Shown here piece after piece: positions 11,854 through 21,758 of a DNA stretch of 64,000 bases. The position numbers were made by a program, and so were the translations under genes. The DNA comes from Pleionea sp. CnH1-48 (GTDB taxonomy: Bacteria; Pseudomonadota; Gammaproteobacteria; Enterobacterales; Kangiellaceae), in NCBI RefSeq assembly GCF_024124665.1, contig NZ_JAMXSB010000014.1, positions 124,001 to 188,000 on the forward strand. The letters run 5' to 3'. The notes beneath the pieces were generated by a model. It did not search any database, was not told the origin of the DNA, and was given only the letters and a program-made list of their open reading frames with translations. Each line of letters begins with the position of its first letter. The stretch's first letter is position 1.

Positions 11854-13551
11854 TTAGATCTTAAACAACTTACTATCTTGAGATAGTGAAATAACTTGAT
11901 ATTTATCTACATCAATATCTCTTGGTAACTTATCTTTTAATACCGGAAGAACGTACTGGCAATTAGTATTCTCAACTAGTTCAGTAAGAATGTTATTGAT
12001 CTGATTGTCATGAATATTTTCTATCTGATCTTGTAAAATAAAATGAAGGCACTCGATTCCTATATCATCCGCAAACTTTATGTAAGATAAATCGAAAGCT
12101 GCCATTTCTCCTTTCTTTTTTCCTGTACCAGGATTACCCAATAATGTAGATATATTTAATTCATATCCCTTATCATTTTTGTCGGCACTTAATACGTATC
12201 TCTCTCCGTAAAGCTTATTTGAAACATCCGAAAAGTATATATTAAATGCAGACACACGTTCTTGAATTAAGTCATCCATTGAGTCTATACCTTCGTCTAT
12301 TCCTTCAATATCTTCTTCAATAGACTCGAGCTTACCTAAACTGCTTTCCCAGAGCCGTTTCTGTTCTTCAAGTGTTCCTTTTGCTTCATGTGCTTGATTT
12401 AATGCTAAGACTATTCCTTGAAATTCGTCCATTGCTCCTGACTTGCTTATTTTACCTGTTAGCTCCTTTTCTTTATCAAGATATGACTTTAACTTTAAAT
12501 TCAAGTCCTCTAGTTCAGTGTTAATTGATGGCAACTCACTAGTAATGAAGTTCTTTTTCTCTCTTACCATATTATTATGAAATTGTAGAGTTTCATCAAA
12601 AGTTCTTTGAATATCTGGTAAGAGCGCTTTCGCTTCTTCATAAAGTTTTCGTATTTTTTCTATACTTACGTTTGAATACTCTTCTTCTAGTTCTTGAATA
12701 CTTTCTGTAATCAAATCTTTTCTAACTTCTAATCTTCCTATCTTTGTAGATGCTCTACTTATCTTAGATTTGATTTCATTTAAAGCATTAACATCTTCTT
12801 CATAGTCTTCGTTAATGTTAAAACTGTCTTTTTTAAGCTTTAGTTCTTCTATGTTATTTTCTACAAGTAACAGGGATTGTTTAACTTGAGATAAAGTATT
12901 CTCTTTAACTAATCTCTTCTGTAAATCTTCTTCTATCTTCTTTTCTCTGAATAGACGTTGTTTTCTGTCCGCAACATCTAGATCAACACCCAACCAAAAT
13001 AGATATAGCGCTTCGTACTCTTCTTTAGTAGTCGAAGGGTGAAGAACTTTAACAGTATTTATTAGTCGACTTTTCTCATCTCTTACATTCTTGGAAACTA
13101 TCTGTCTAAAGGTTGGTTTCTTGGGATTCGTATGAAAAATCAACTCCTTGAGATTTTCAGGGAAATCCTTAGACTTAACTTCAGTATCATTTACCTTAAT
13201 AATTTTTTGTGATCTTTGTAGGAAGTTTCTTTTTATTACTATTTCTTTTGAATGTTCTACATCCAAATCTTCTTTTAGAGTCAAGGTAATTAGAACGTTG
13301 TTTTCAGTGAGAAATTTTTCAACAGTCAAATTGCTCTTATTCTTAAACTCAGGATCTACATATATATTCTTTCCACTGCTTCCGAGACAAAAATCAATCA
13401 ATCTTAAAACAGTCGTTTTACCTACATTATTACCGGACTTTTTCTTGTCAGCTGTTTTTGTTTCATCAATAATTAAGTTAATTCCTTTCCTGAAAGAAAT
13501 ATCCCTGATTACTTGGGAACTATTTTCAATCTTTAAGTTTTTTAGAAACAC
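11854..13551 (-). CDS. DUF2326-type SMC-like ABC ATPase of an ABC-three-component system
   Basis: 565 residues. Walker A is GNNVGKTTVLRLIDFCLG near residue 42. A long coiled coil spans about 190-400, and the C-terminal head has LSYIKFADDIGIECLHFILQDQIENIHD, where the Walker B/D-loop region sits. This is the DUF2326 layout. Such ATPases occur with a small middle component and an effector in ABC-3C conflict systems, and both partners are immediately upstream here. The start overlaps the middle component by 10 bp. Inference: nucleic-acid-sensing ATPase of an antiphage system. Confidence 0.78.
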   Translation of the reverse strand: MFLKNLKIENSSQVIRDISFRKGINLIIDETKTADKKKSGNNVGKTTVLRLIDFCLGSSGKNIYVDPEFKNKSNLTVEKFLTENNVLITLTLKEDLDVEHSKEIVIKRNFLQRSQKIIKVNDTEVKSKDFPENLKELIFHTNPKKPTFRQIVSKNVRDEKSRLINTVKVLHPSTTKEEYEALYLFWLGVDLDVADRKQRLFREKKIEEDLQKRLVKENTLSQVKQSLLLVENNIEELKLKKDSFNINEDYEEDVNALNEIKSKISRASTKIGRLEVRKDLITESIQELEEEYSNVSIEKIRKLYEEAKALLPDIQRTFDETLQFHNNMVREKKNFITSELPSINTELEDLNLKLKSYLDKEKELTGKISKSGAMDEFQGIVLALNQAHEAKGTLEEQKRLWESSLGKLESIEEDIEGIDEGIDSMDDLIQERVSAFNIYFSDVSNKLYGERYVLSADKNDKGYELNISTLLGNPGTGKKKGEMAAFDLSYIKFADDIGIECLHFILQDQIENIHDNQINNILTELVENTNCQYVLPVLKDKLPRDIDVDKYQVISLSQDSKLFKI

Positions 13552-13772
13552 TTTCTAATCTTCCCTTTATCATTATCGATAACACCTAAAATATACAACC
13601 AGTCTAAAGTAAGTGAAAAACTCTCTATTGAAATACCGTATTTTTCTTTGATATTCTCGTAGATGTTATAGTAATTATGATTGAGCTCCGTAGTATCATT
13701 TAAAAACTCAATAACCAGAGCACCCCAGTAGTACAATTTTTGTTCAGGATGAACATCCTTTCCCAGGATCAT
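13542..13772 (-). CDS. Small middle component of the ABC-three-component system
   Basis: 76 residues, MILGKDVHPEQKLYYWGALV then VIEFLNDTTELN, ending LDWLYILGVIDNDKGKIRK. The pattern 'P.k...LYY.GA..ie.L...sl..LD.LYiLG.i' resembles ABC-3C middle components (MC6-like), a winged-helix-like adaptor. It overlaps the HNH gene by 4 bp and the ATPase gene by 10 bp, so all three are translationally coupled. The family assignment is from memory of the pattern. Confidence 0.68.
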   Translation of the reverse strand: MILGKDVHPEQKLYYWGALVIEFLNDTTELNHNYYNIYENIKEKYGISIESFSLTLDWLYILGVIDNDKGKIRKCF

Positions 13773-14596
13773 GACTTAGGGGGCTCCTCTAAAATTTTAC
13801 AGCGCATGAAGGCATCGACCATTATAATTGATATTCCGAATGAAATATCTTCGTCGCACAAAGAATTATAAGAATCACAGGTATTTAGCAACTCTTCCTC
13901 TATATCTTCTATAATATTATCCGCATTTTTTTGTATATCAGAAAGTTGATTGTCGAAATTTGTAATGTATTTTCCTTTGACCTTTAAGTACAGACGTTCA
14001 ATATTTCTTAAGAGTTTGTTCTTCCTAAAAGAACCGTTGGCCTCCAGCTCAGAATAGAGTGATGCTATTTTAATGTAGAATATTTTATATTCTTCAATTA
14101 GAGGTCGATTCCTAATTACAGAGTTGTATTGAATTTTATCTTCGATCTTAAAAGCAGCAATACTTTTGTTGTGACTCTCTTTTTCGGGAGATTCGCTTTC
14201 AAAATTGATCTCTGAAATAGCATTTATTGCGAGCTTTAAAAGAGAAGGTTTAGATTGAAGTCTAGATAAGATCTTTGCTTCATGCTCTTTCTTCCATTCC
14301 TGTAAAAGAGAAACAGGATACTTTTGTTCATTATCTAAATTGTCGATAATTTCATGGCATTCATCGCACATTAGTATGAGATTGTTGTAGTGCCGTCTCT
14401 CATCATCCGACATAGCTGGATTGAATCTCGGCCCATTTTTACTCGCTGCTTCTATATGGCATATTTTACTTATTATTGTTTCGCCATCACGAGCTATAAG
14501 TGCGCGAACACAATCTGGTGCAGCACATTCGTTTCCCGAAAGTGTATCCAACCTCCTTACATGGGAAGGTTTGTATTGCCTAGCTTTACTAGCCAT
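13769..14596 (-). CDS. HNH-motif effector of the ABC-three-component system
   Basis: 275 residues. The N-terminal 110 residues carry an HNH-like nuclease core: GNECAAPDC, ICHIEAAS, HYNNLILMCDECHEIIDN. The remainder is helical and probably the interaction (CTD) part. It is the first gene of the leftward set HNH - middle component - DUF2326 ATPase, the typical order with the DNA-targeting effector first. Its likely role is DNA cleavage when the ATPase is triggered. Confidence 0.72.
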   Translation of the reverse strand: MASKARQYKPSHVRRLDTLSGNECAAPDCVRALIARDGETIISKICHIEAASKNGPRFNPAMSDDERRHYNNLILMCDECHEIIDNLDNEQKYPVSLLQEWKKEHEAKILSRLQSKPSLLKLAINAISEINFESESPEKESHNKSIAAFKIEDKIQYNSVIRNRPLIEEYKIFYIKIASLYSELEANGSFRKNKLLRNIERLYLKVKGKYITNFDNQLSDIQKNADNIIEDIEEELLNTCDSYNSLCDEDISFGISIIMVDAFMRCKILEEPPKS

Positions 14597-15022
14597 AAAT
14601 TCTCCCTCAGTTTCCTATTTTTTGCCTAACTGGATACATTTAGCTTTCATATATTATCTAACAAAAGATCTAAAATTCTGAGGGTTATACTACCTCATAC
14701 ACCGATATAAAGTCTCTACATATTAACAAAGGCAACTAATCCTATATTTAGTATTTTCTAGTTTGCATTGCACAATATGTAGTTCATCTTAAGAAAATCA
14801 ATATATAGAGTAATTTGTATAAAACAAAGCTAGTAGAAATCAGATTTTTTCAAAATAAATTAGTATCCAGTAATTACTTATCTAAAAAGTTATGACTATC
14901 AAATTTTATACAGTTTTGTGTAAATACCAAACTTTTCCACAATTCCCTCAAAAGTAGTTATTGAACACCAAGCCACTCTGCCATATTTTGTAAAAAATAA
15001 ATCCGTAATCGGTAACAATTTT
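14597..15022. other. AT-rich divergent regulatory region
   Basis: 426 bp between the leftward HNH gene and the rightward xre gene. No credible gene. It contains TTGTATAAAAC near 14815 and its near-inverse TTTTATACAG near 14906, possible Xre operator halves, which is speculative. It must hold promoters for both directions. Confidence 0.4.
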
Positions 15023-15415
15023 ATGACCCCGTTTGGACAATATCTCGAAGCATTACGAAGAAGTCGAAACTTGCAGCAGACTCAATTGGCCGATCTGTTA
15101 GGTGTTCATTCTTGTTACGTAAGTGCTATTGAAAATGGTAAGAAAGGTCCACCCACAAAGAAGGTCCTGGATAACCTAATAATATCTCTTCGACTTGATG
15201 AGAGCGAGCAGGTATTACTTTGGGATTACGTGGACCAATCGCAAAGAACTACGCGATTGCCAGATCATGCAACTGCTGATGAATACAGCATGATGCGGGA
15301 CTTGAGGCAGTGTTTAGGTTCATTAAGCAGTGAACAAATAACAATCATTCGTAATGCTTTGAAGTTGGGAAACAAAAAACGATTGAAGCAAGGTCTTGAT
15401 TTAAGAGGAATTTAG
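15023..15415 (+). CDS. Xre-family helix-turn-helix regulator of the transposon
   Basis: 130 residues. An HTH-Xre domain covers about 4-62 (QYLEALRRSRNLQQTQLADL, GVHSCYVSAIENGKKGPPTK). The C-terminal half is helical with no recognised fold. It precedes tnsA by 176 bp in the same direction, so it could control transposition or divergent cargo. No strong ribosome site is visible before the ATG. Confidence 0.8.
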   Translation: MTPFGQYLEALRRSRNLQQTQLADLLGVHSCYVSAIENGKKGPPTKKVLDNLIISLRLDESEQVLLWDYVDQSQRTTRLPDHATADEYSMMRDLRQCLGSLSSEQITIIRNALKLGNKKRLKQGLDLRGI

Positions 15416-15591
15416 CTATGTAGAAAACAAAAACGGGAATTACCCAAGGGCTTTTCCCGCTCTGCTGCGTAAGATGATACCTACGACGTGACAATCAAAA
15501 GTATTACTTCTTCCTCAGAGCTAGTCAAGCCGACATTTCAAATATAACCATGAGCAGTAAATTTTATTACCGAAATTGGTAAGAGGTTTAT

Positions 15592-16371
15592 ATGTCTTCG
15601 AAAAATGTTGATGTATCTACAAGTAGTGGCGTGCAGGGGCGGTTATGCCTAAAAATTGCGCCTCAACCTGATGTAGTTAGAGCAAGAGAGCCGGTGCAAA
15701 GAACCAAGGGAAGAGTTGTTGGTTACTATCCGTCCGTGAAAAACAACAGGCAGATCGCGTGGGAATCTCAGTTAGAACAGAAAGCTTGTAATCTATTTGA
15801 GTTCTCATCAGTTGTAGCGAGTTATCGGGAGCAACCAATAACAATATATTTTCCAACAGGAAACGAGTTGTGCAAGTACACTCCTGACTTCGAATTAATC
15901 CTTACTAACGGACAAACGATATATGTAGAAGTTAAGCCGGCTGGAAAGTTAGCTAACAAACGAATCATAGAAAGACTTAAAGATATCTCCAATTTTTTGG
16001 AGAAAAAGAATCATAATTTTATTGTAATTACAGACGAAGAACTAAACCAACCAACTCGACAGAGAAACTTTAACCTTTTACGCCAATATCTTACTAAAGA
16101 AATAGAAGAGCAGTTCCAGCCTTTAATTCGACAAAAATACTCAAGTTGTTCTAAAGAAACTGTTGAGTCGCTGTCAAACTGCCTCGGATCTATAGGCCGA
16201 GTATATTCCTTGATGGCTAAAGGAATAATCACTTTTGATTTAGATACCCCCATCCAATTATCAACGCAATTGTATTTATCTGAGGAGAGTAAACATGAAA
16301 CTTGCTTCTTTTCATACAGGGTTGCACCTAACTTTAAACGCCGTTCCCTATCGGATCGAACGAATCCTTGA
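15592..16371 (+). CDS. tnsA: TnsA transposase endonuclease subunit
   Basis: 259 residues. TnsA makes the 5'-strand cuts in Tn7-type cut-and-paste transposition. The restriction-fold residues can be read: E58/E62 in AWESQLEQ, D99 in YTPDFEL and K115 in VEVKPAGK, the order and spacing of the Tn7 TnsA catalytic triad. A C-terminal TnsC-binding region follows. The 3' end overlaps the tnsB start by 77 bp, which is unusually long. Confidence 0.93.
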   Translation: MSSKNVDVSTSSGVQGRLCLKIAPQPDVVRAREPVQRTKGRVVGYYPSVKNNRQIAWESQLEQKACNLFEFSSVVASYREQPITIYFPTGNELCKYTPDFELILTNGQTIYVEVKPAGKLANKRIIERLKDISNFLEKKNHNFIVITDEELNQPTRQRNFNLLRQYLTKEIEEQFQPLIRQKYSSCSKETVESLSNCLGSIGRVYSLMAKGIITFDLDTPIQLSTQLYLSEESKHETCFFSYRVAPNFKRRSLSDRTNP

Positions 16372-18244
16372 AAATGGTGAATGTTACTTGGAACGATTAA
16401 CTGACCTGGCAATTATTAAGCGAACCAAGTCTGACCTTTCAAAAGCTCTGACTGATGGAGAATTGATCTTACAAGGAAAAAATATCATAAATGAAAATAG
16501 TAACCATACCCCATCAGATTTATCGTCCTTTCCTGAAAAAGAACAGAAATCGATTATGCGAAAATACATCTATGTCGAGGAAGCATGTAAACAGTTAGGG
16601 AAAAATCCAACAAAGATCAACTTAGAGTGCGTAGTTAACTATGTAGCTAATTTAATTGAAGACAAACATAAGCCAAGCTTTCATAGTGTATATCGTTGGT
16701 GGAAGAAGTGGAAATTAGCGGAAAAGAATATTTCTGCATTAGCAGATAGAAAATCAGGTAAAAGAGGTTCAAAAAAATTCAAAGGGCATATACAGAGTGA
16801 GATCGATACGGTTATTGAACATGTGTTTTTAACTCGACAAAAAAACTCTATTCAATCTACATATGATGCTCTTTGTGCAAGAATAAATGAAATAAATATA
16901 TTCAGAAATAACTCCTTACCAACTCCTAGCAGAGCAACGTTTTATCGAGTGATTGAAAAATTAAACAAATACGAAGTAATGCTTGCTCGTGAGGGAAAGC
17001 GTAAAGCAGATAACCATTTTTGTTCTTCAGGTAAAGGCCCCGATCCTCAATATATATTAGAACGAGTAGAAGTCGATCATACACCTCTCGATGTTATAGT
17101 TATTAATGAGATAACAGGACTGCCTGATGGTAGACCTAACTTAACAGTATTACTGGATATAAAATCAAGAATGCCGTTAGGGTTTGAAATCGGATTTGAG
17201 CCTCCATCAGAGCTTTCTGTCATGAGGGCTCTTCGTAACTCGATACTACACAAAGGTTATGTAGAAGAACTATACCCTGATATTAAAAATCAATGGCCAG
17301 CTTATGGCATTCTGAAAACACTGGTATGTGATAATGGATTGGAGTTTCACGCTCATCAATTGAGGAGGATGTGTGCGGAGCTCAACATCGAGTTACTTTT
17401 TTGTCCGAAGCAGCAACCGCAATATAAAGGTTCTGTTGAAAGATTTTTAGGGACTTTAAATCGACAAGTTTGTCATCGTCTTCCTGGAACAACGTTTTCA
17501 AATATTAAGCAACGAGGTGATTATAATTCCGAAGAACTTGCAAAATTGACTTTAAGCAAATTGAAGGAGCTGGTTCATGAATGGATAATTGACATTTACT
17601 CTCAAAGTACCCACCGTTCTACCCAAAGAACACCATCAAATTTATGGATAGAAGGCTTATCTCTAGTAGAGCCATTGTTACCAGAAAGTATCGACCATCT
17701 AAATTTAATATTAACTACCGAAAGTAAAAGAGTGCTAAGCCATAAGGGAATTGAGCTTGATGGTTTACTTTATAACAGCTCTGAACTTAATCTTTTGCGA
17801 ATGAGGAGTAATGAAAACAAAATTACCAGGATACGTTTTGATAAAGAGTCAATTTCATACATTTGGGTATTTGATGAAATTAATGGAGATTATATACAAG
17901 TACCTTGTACAAACTTTGAGTATACAGAAGGACTTACAAGAAGGCAGCATTTAGACATTAGAAAAGATGCTAGAGCAAGAGGTGCAGGTGAATGTAGTAA
18001 AATTGAGTTATTAAAAAGTAAAGAACGATTCCGAAAGAAAATTGAAGAGTTAGGTAAGAATAAGTTTATAAGGGAGAGAAAGAAAGCTGCTCGTGACAGA
18101 AATGAGTGGGTAGATACCAAACAAAAGAATACTTGGTCTTCTAATAGCTTACCATCTAACAACAATAGTGATTTACAGAGTACGGTTGATTGGGACTTAG
18201 ATGATATACCTGAATTCGAAACTTCTCATAAAAAGGTTTGCTAG
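16295..18244 (+). CDS. tnsB: TnsB DDE transposase
   Basis: 649 residues, ATG preceded by GAGGAG. TnsB binds the transposon ends and makes the 3'-strand cuts and joins. The catalytic triad is D261 (VEVDHTPLD), D346 (VCDNGLEF) and E382 (GSVERFLG), a clean DD35E spacing. An N-terminal DNA-binding region with helix-turn-helix segments precedes it, and a basic Lys/Arg-rich tail follows. It ends 3 bp before the tnsC ATG. Confidence 0.96.
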   Translation: MKLASFHTGLHLTLNAVPYRIERILENGECYLERLTDLAIIKRTKSDLSKALTDGELILQGKNIINENSNHTPSDLSSFPEKEQKSIMRKYIYVEEACKQLGKNPTKINLECVVNYVANLIEDKHKPSFHSVYRWWKKWKLAEKNISALADRKSGKRGSKKFKGHIQSEIDTVIEHVFLTRQKNSIQSTYDALCARINEINIFRNNSLPTPSRATFYRVIEKLNKYEVMLAREGKRKADNHFCSSGKGPDPQYILERVEVDHTPLDVIVINEITGLPDGRPNLTVLLDIKSRMPLGFEIGFEPPSELSVMRALRNSILHKGYVEELYPDIKNQWPAYGILKTLVCDNGLEFHAHQLRRMCAELNIELLFCPKQQPQYKGSVERFLGTLNRQVCHRLPGTTFSNIKQRGDYNSEELAKLTLSKLKELVHEWIIDIYSQSTHRSTQRTPSNLWIEGLSLVEPLLPESIDHLNLILTTESKRVLSHKGIELDGLLYNSSELNLLRMRSNENKITRIRFDKESISYIWVFDEINGDYIQVPCTNFEYTEGLTRRQHLDIRKDARARGAGECSKIELLKSKERFRKKIEELGKNKFIRERKKAARDRNEWVDTKQKNTWSSNSLPSNNNSDLQSTVDWDLDDIPEFETSHKKVC

Positions 18245-18246
18245 TA

Positions 18247-19208
18247 ATGAAAATAGCTCTTAACCAACAAAAAAAGATTGCTAGCGTTAGAAAACTGGTT
18301 ATTAGTCATCCGCAATTTGAGTTAGCTTATCAAACTATCACTAATGCATATGAGCTAAATCGAAACGTTCGGGTTGCAGAAAACATTATTTGCGTGGGTA
18401 TTTCGGGCACAGGTAAATCAACACTTAAGCAAAAAAAAAAGAAGAATATCCAAAAATTGAACACGATAACTTTACGGAAATACCGGTCTTAGTCGTTGAT
18501 ACACCACCTGTGCCAACCGTTAAAAACGTTGCTGAGGAAATGTTAGTTATCTTGGGAGATGAAAATTTTCATCGTGGTTCAGCTGTAGACAAAACTAATC
18601 GAATACTACATTTTATAAAGTCTTGTAAGGTAAAAATGCTTATCTTCGATGAATTACAGCATTTCATTGACCAGGGTAAAAAAAGAACACCCTATGAAGT
18701 ATCTGATTGGTTGAAGACGATTATTGATAAAGCTAATGTTTCTACTGTTTTAATGGGATTAGAGCGAAGTGAACAAATATTGAGAATAAATGAACAATTA
18801 CGACGTAGGTTTAGTAAAAGGATTAATATTGAGCCATTTGATATTGAAAATAAAAAGTCGCGAATAAACTTTATTGGTGTCGTAAAGAAAATTGATGAAA
18901 ATTTGGACTTACCTTATAGATTGGATATTAAGGATAGAGAACTTATTTCGTCTTTGTTTTTTGCGACTAATGGAATAATTGACTATATGGTCAAACTGCT
19001 TATTGGAGCATATGAACAAACATGCATGTTAGAAAGAAAGTCAATAGACCGAGAGTGTTTAGAGTTAGCCTTTACTGAAAATATTTGGATTGAAGGGGTA
19101 GATAAATGGAATCCATTCAATAAAAAGTTTTGTTGGCAAAAGCTTGATAAACCAGGTATGCCATTTAACCAAATTGACGGACTTTCGACGGAGCGATTAT
19201 CACGATGA
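18247..19208 (+). CDS. tnsC: TnsC AAA+ regulator ATPase, frame interrupted in an A10 tract
   Basis: TnsC links target selection to TnsA/B. The first frame (ATG 18247 to 18492) holds Walker A GISGTGKST at residues 51-59, then runs off frame after the A10 tract at 18431-18440. The second frame carries EEYPKIEHDNFTEIPVLVVD, Walker B MLIFDELQHF and an arginine-finger-like RRRFSKR, ending at 19208 with a 4-bp overlap of tniQ. A -1 shift, or one extra A in the mRNA, rejoins them. Long A tracts are well-known slippage sites, so this may be programmed, a mutation, or a homopolymer sequencing error. Confidence 0.87.
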
Positions 19209-21037
19209 TACGTAACCAATATGAGTTGATTAAGCCACTAATTCGCCCAAACATATATGATGATGAAGCGCCTATTTCTTACATCATCAGATTGGCGGAC
19301 TCTAACAAATACAAAAGTTTCAGATGGCTATTTAAATCGAAAACTAGAAGTGTATCGACTTTAAACCACAAAATATCCGAATTATTAAAAGCCAACAATT
19401 GGAGCGGATATCGTCCAGGCGAAGGAGATGCAAAGAAGTATAGGGATATTTCAGCCTTACACTTCATCTCAAATAAATCGCGATTTTGTCCACAATGCTT
19501 GGATGAGAATGGTTACTTTAAACATGTATGGCAATTAAAAGTAAGCTCATGTTGTAAAACTCATAATGTTTGGCTATTGGATAAGTGCAGTAGCTGCGGC
19601 GAAGAAGTGAGATTTAGTAGGAGTAAGTTACTTGAGTGTAAGTGTGGAGCTGACTTTCGAACTATGAAGTCAGAAGAGCCGTCTAAAAAAGTATTGATTA
19701 TGCAGAGCTTCTTAGAAAACGAGATAGATAAGATATGGAGTGCTAATCAATTACTACCTAAAAATCATAACTTAAACTTAGATAATCGAATAAAATTAAT
19801 AAGTATGTTTTCCGGATGGCTATCTAATAGAAAGTTAAGCCGTTCTGGACCTAGCGTTTCATTGTCTAATATGTCCTCAGCCAAGCTTTGTTTTAATAAT
19901 ATAGCGGAGGCAGTTTTTGGAGAAGAAACTGGTTTTAAAAATTTCTTATCAAACTTACAGAATGAGAAAGTCACTTCTAATAGCAAAGATAATCAATTAA
20001 AAAAGTTTTATCGGATATTTTACAATCGGTTTACTGATAAAGTTTATGATGAGTTTAAAGTTGCCTTAGAAAACTACTTGCACAAATCATGGAGGCAATC
20101 CTTAACTAGAAAAAACAAGCTGTTCAAATCTTCAACTATAGAGTCACATCCTTGGATACCATTCGAAAAAGCATGCAGAGACTTTGGCGTAAATAAAAGT
20201 GTTTTGAATAGATTGATAAGAAATAATGAAATACATTTTCATAGGGAATACAAAACACATAGAATTTTTGTCAATGTATATAAACCTGACTTGATAGAAA
20301 GACTTGATCATATTCAAGACATAATAACCGCTAAAGAAGCCGCTAATATTTTGGGACTAACGAAGGCTCAATTTAGTCAATTAAGAAAGTTTATTAAACT
20401 TAAAACAGCAATTGAACCGTGTGTTAGCTGCCAAACATGGATTTTTTCAAAAGTAGAAATTACTAATTATATAAACAACTATCTGGAAAAACTTAAAGAG
20501 GAAAGTATTGAACGTGCAAAAATATCTTTCTCCAGCATTCTTAAATACTATGGTGGTAATATTAGGAATCCATTAAAAACAGTTATTGAGGCTATAGACT
20601 CTAATGAGCTCAAACCTATAGCCAAAAAGAAAGGTTACGATGGCTTTAAGTCACTAATTTTCGAGAAGGATGATTTTCTAAATTGGTACAGCATAATACG
20701 AAAACGAGATAAATACATGTCTATTCCAGAAACAGCAAAGTTGCTGGGTATAAGCCAGGAGTTTACTTATCAATTGGTCAATAACTCAATATTAACAGTT
20801 TCTAGAAGAGGTAATGGACGTTGTATAGCTGAGAGCAATTTAAATAAATTTAAAAAAGAGTATGTAGTGCTTTCCAAGCTGGCTAAAGAATGTAAGATAG
20901 ACTCTAAAACTTTGATTCGTTACCTGTCAGATAATGATATTTCCCCAGTTGATCAGGATTGGAAGAAAAAGATGCATCAAAAGGTGTATAGAAGAAGAGA
21001 GTTAAAATCTGTTTCAATATTAGAAGGTTTGATTTAA
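19205..21037 (+). CDS. tniQ: TniQ/TnsD target-selector protein
   Basis: 610 residues, larger than Tn7 TnsD (508). The N-terminal TniQ domain has zinc-binding pairs: FCPQCLDENGYFKHVWQLK, SSCCKTHNVWLLDKCSSCGE and ECKCGADF. Several helix-turn-helix-like segments occupy the C-terminal half (for example ITAKEAANILGLTKAQFSQL and MSIPETAKLLGISQEF), suitable for sequence-specific DNA binding. It should recognise the attachment site, here presumably the gyrB 3' end. It starts inside the tnsC stop (ATGA). Confidence 0.9.
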   Translation: MIRNQYELIKPLIRPNIYDDEAPISYIIRLADSNKYKSFRWLFKSKTRSVSTLNHKISELLKANNWSGYRPGEGDAKKYRDISALHFISNKSRFCPQCLDENGYFKHVWQLKVSSCCKTHNVWLLDKCSSCGEEVRFSRSKLLECKCGADFRTMKSEEPSKKVLIMQSFLENEIDKIWSANQLLPKNHNLNLDNRIKLISMFSGWLSNRKLSRSGPSVSLSNMSSAKLCFNNIAEAVFGEETGFKNFLSNLQNEKVTSNSKDNQLKKFYRIFYNRFTDKVYDEFKVALENYLHKSWRQSLTRKNKLFKSSTIESHPWIPFEKACRDFGVNKSVLNRLIRNNEIHFHREYKTHRIFVNVYKPDLIERLDHIQDIITAKEAANILGLTKAQFSQLRKFIKLKTAIEPCVSCQTWIFSKVEITNYINNYLEKLKEESIERAKISFSSILKYYGGNIRNPLKTVIEAIDSNELKPIAKKKGYDGFKSLIFEKDDFLNWYSIIRKRDKYMSIPETAKLLGISQEFTYQLVNNSILTVSRRGNGRCIAESNLNKFKKEYVVLSKLAKECKIDSKTLIRYLSDNDISPVDQDWKKKMHQKVYRRRELKSVSILEGLI

Positions 21038-21058
21038 AAATAGCATTATGAGGTTTGT

Positions 21059-21757
21059 ATGAAGTTATACGAAAACATAGTGATCGGCAACTTTCTTTAT
21101 GCATTAGGATTTTGTATAAGATCAAAAAGCCACCTTGATGTTCAGCCTGGAATAATAAATCTACTTCAGCAGTCGCCAGCTGATACTTTGCTAGGTGATT
21201 TATTGGTAGAGTTCCAAGGAACAACGAAGCTCATAGAGTTTAAACAGATTTCAAATAAAAGTAAGAAAGAGCGAGAAAAACACCGAAAGATTAGAGGGGC
21301 TATTGTTGGAAGTGAAGCTCTTGAAGAAATATCTAGAGATATACATTGGTTTGTAGAAACATCGCCTGTTAATGATTCATTTACTTCCAGAATTGTTCCT
21401 TACCTAGATGCCTATCCCGAAGAGGAAACGATGTTTGAATTTCCAGAATTCGTAGAGCACATTGCTGATAGAGCAGTTGATGAAAACAATCAGTTTAGCG
21501 AAGATCAGTTGAAAAAATATTTGGATGTTATAAAGAATTTGAATGGACCAGATGATATAGGTACTGGTGGATTGTTGGTTCACATTGATAAAAAGGGGAA
21601 CATTCGATATATGGAATTAGTAGATATGACTCAGCTTAGATTAACTCATAAGCTTTATTTAAGTGAAATGAAACTTTGGTATGAAAAAAAATATAGTTTA
21701 AATAAGGAGTTATCTTTAAATAAAGGAAAAAGTTTAGGTTTTAGCATGGGGTTATAA
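21059..21757 (+). CDS. Unknown protein with nuclease-like GD...ExK motif
   Basis: 232 residues; family not recognised. ATG is preceded by GAGG. Around residues 42-63 it reads DTLLGDLLVEF, then KLIEFKQISNKSKKER: an acidic strand followed by E-x-K and a basic helix, which is compatible with a PD-(D/E)xK fold but could be chance. The tail is Leu/Lys-rich. It follows tniQ by 21 bp and abuts the next gene by 1 bp, so the two are almost certainly cotranslated. Confidence 0.55.
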   Translation: MKLYENIVIGNFLYALGFCIRSKSHLDVQPGIINLLQQSPADTLLGDLLVEFQGTTKLIEFKQISNKSKKEREKHRKIRGAIVGSEALEEISRDIHWFVETSPVNDSFTSRIVPYLDAYPEEETMFEFPEFVEHIADRAVDENNQFSEDQLKKYLDVIKNLNGPDDIGTGGLLVHIDKKGNIRYMELVDMTQLRLTHKLYLSEMKLWYEKKYSLNKELSLNKGKSLGFSMGL

Positions 21758-21758
21758 G

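Noticed and set aside
15420-15480. CGGGAA...TTCCCG hairpin after the transposon xre gene
   Set aside because: Only 6-bp arms and no T tract; too weak to call a terminator.
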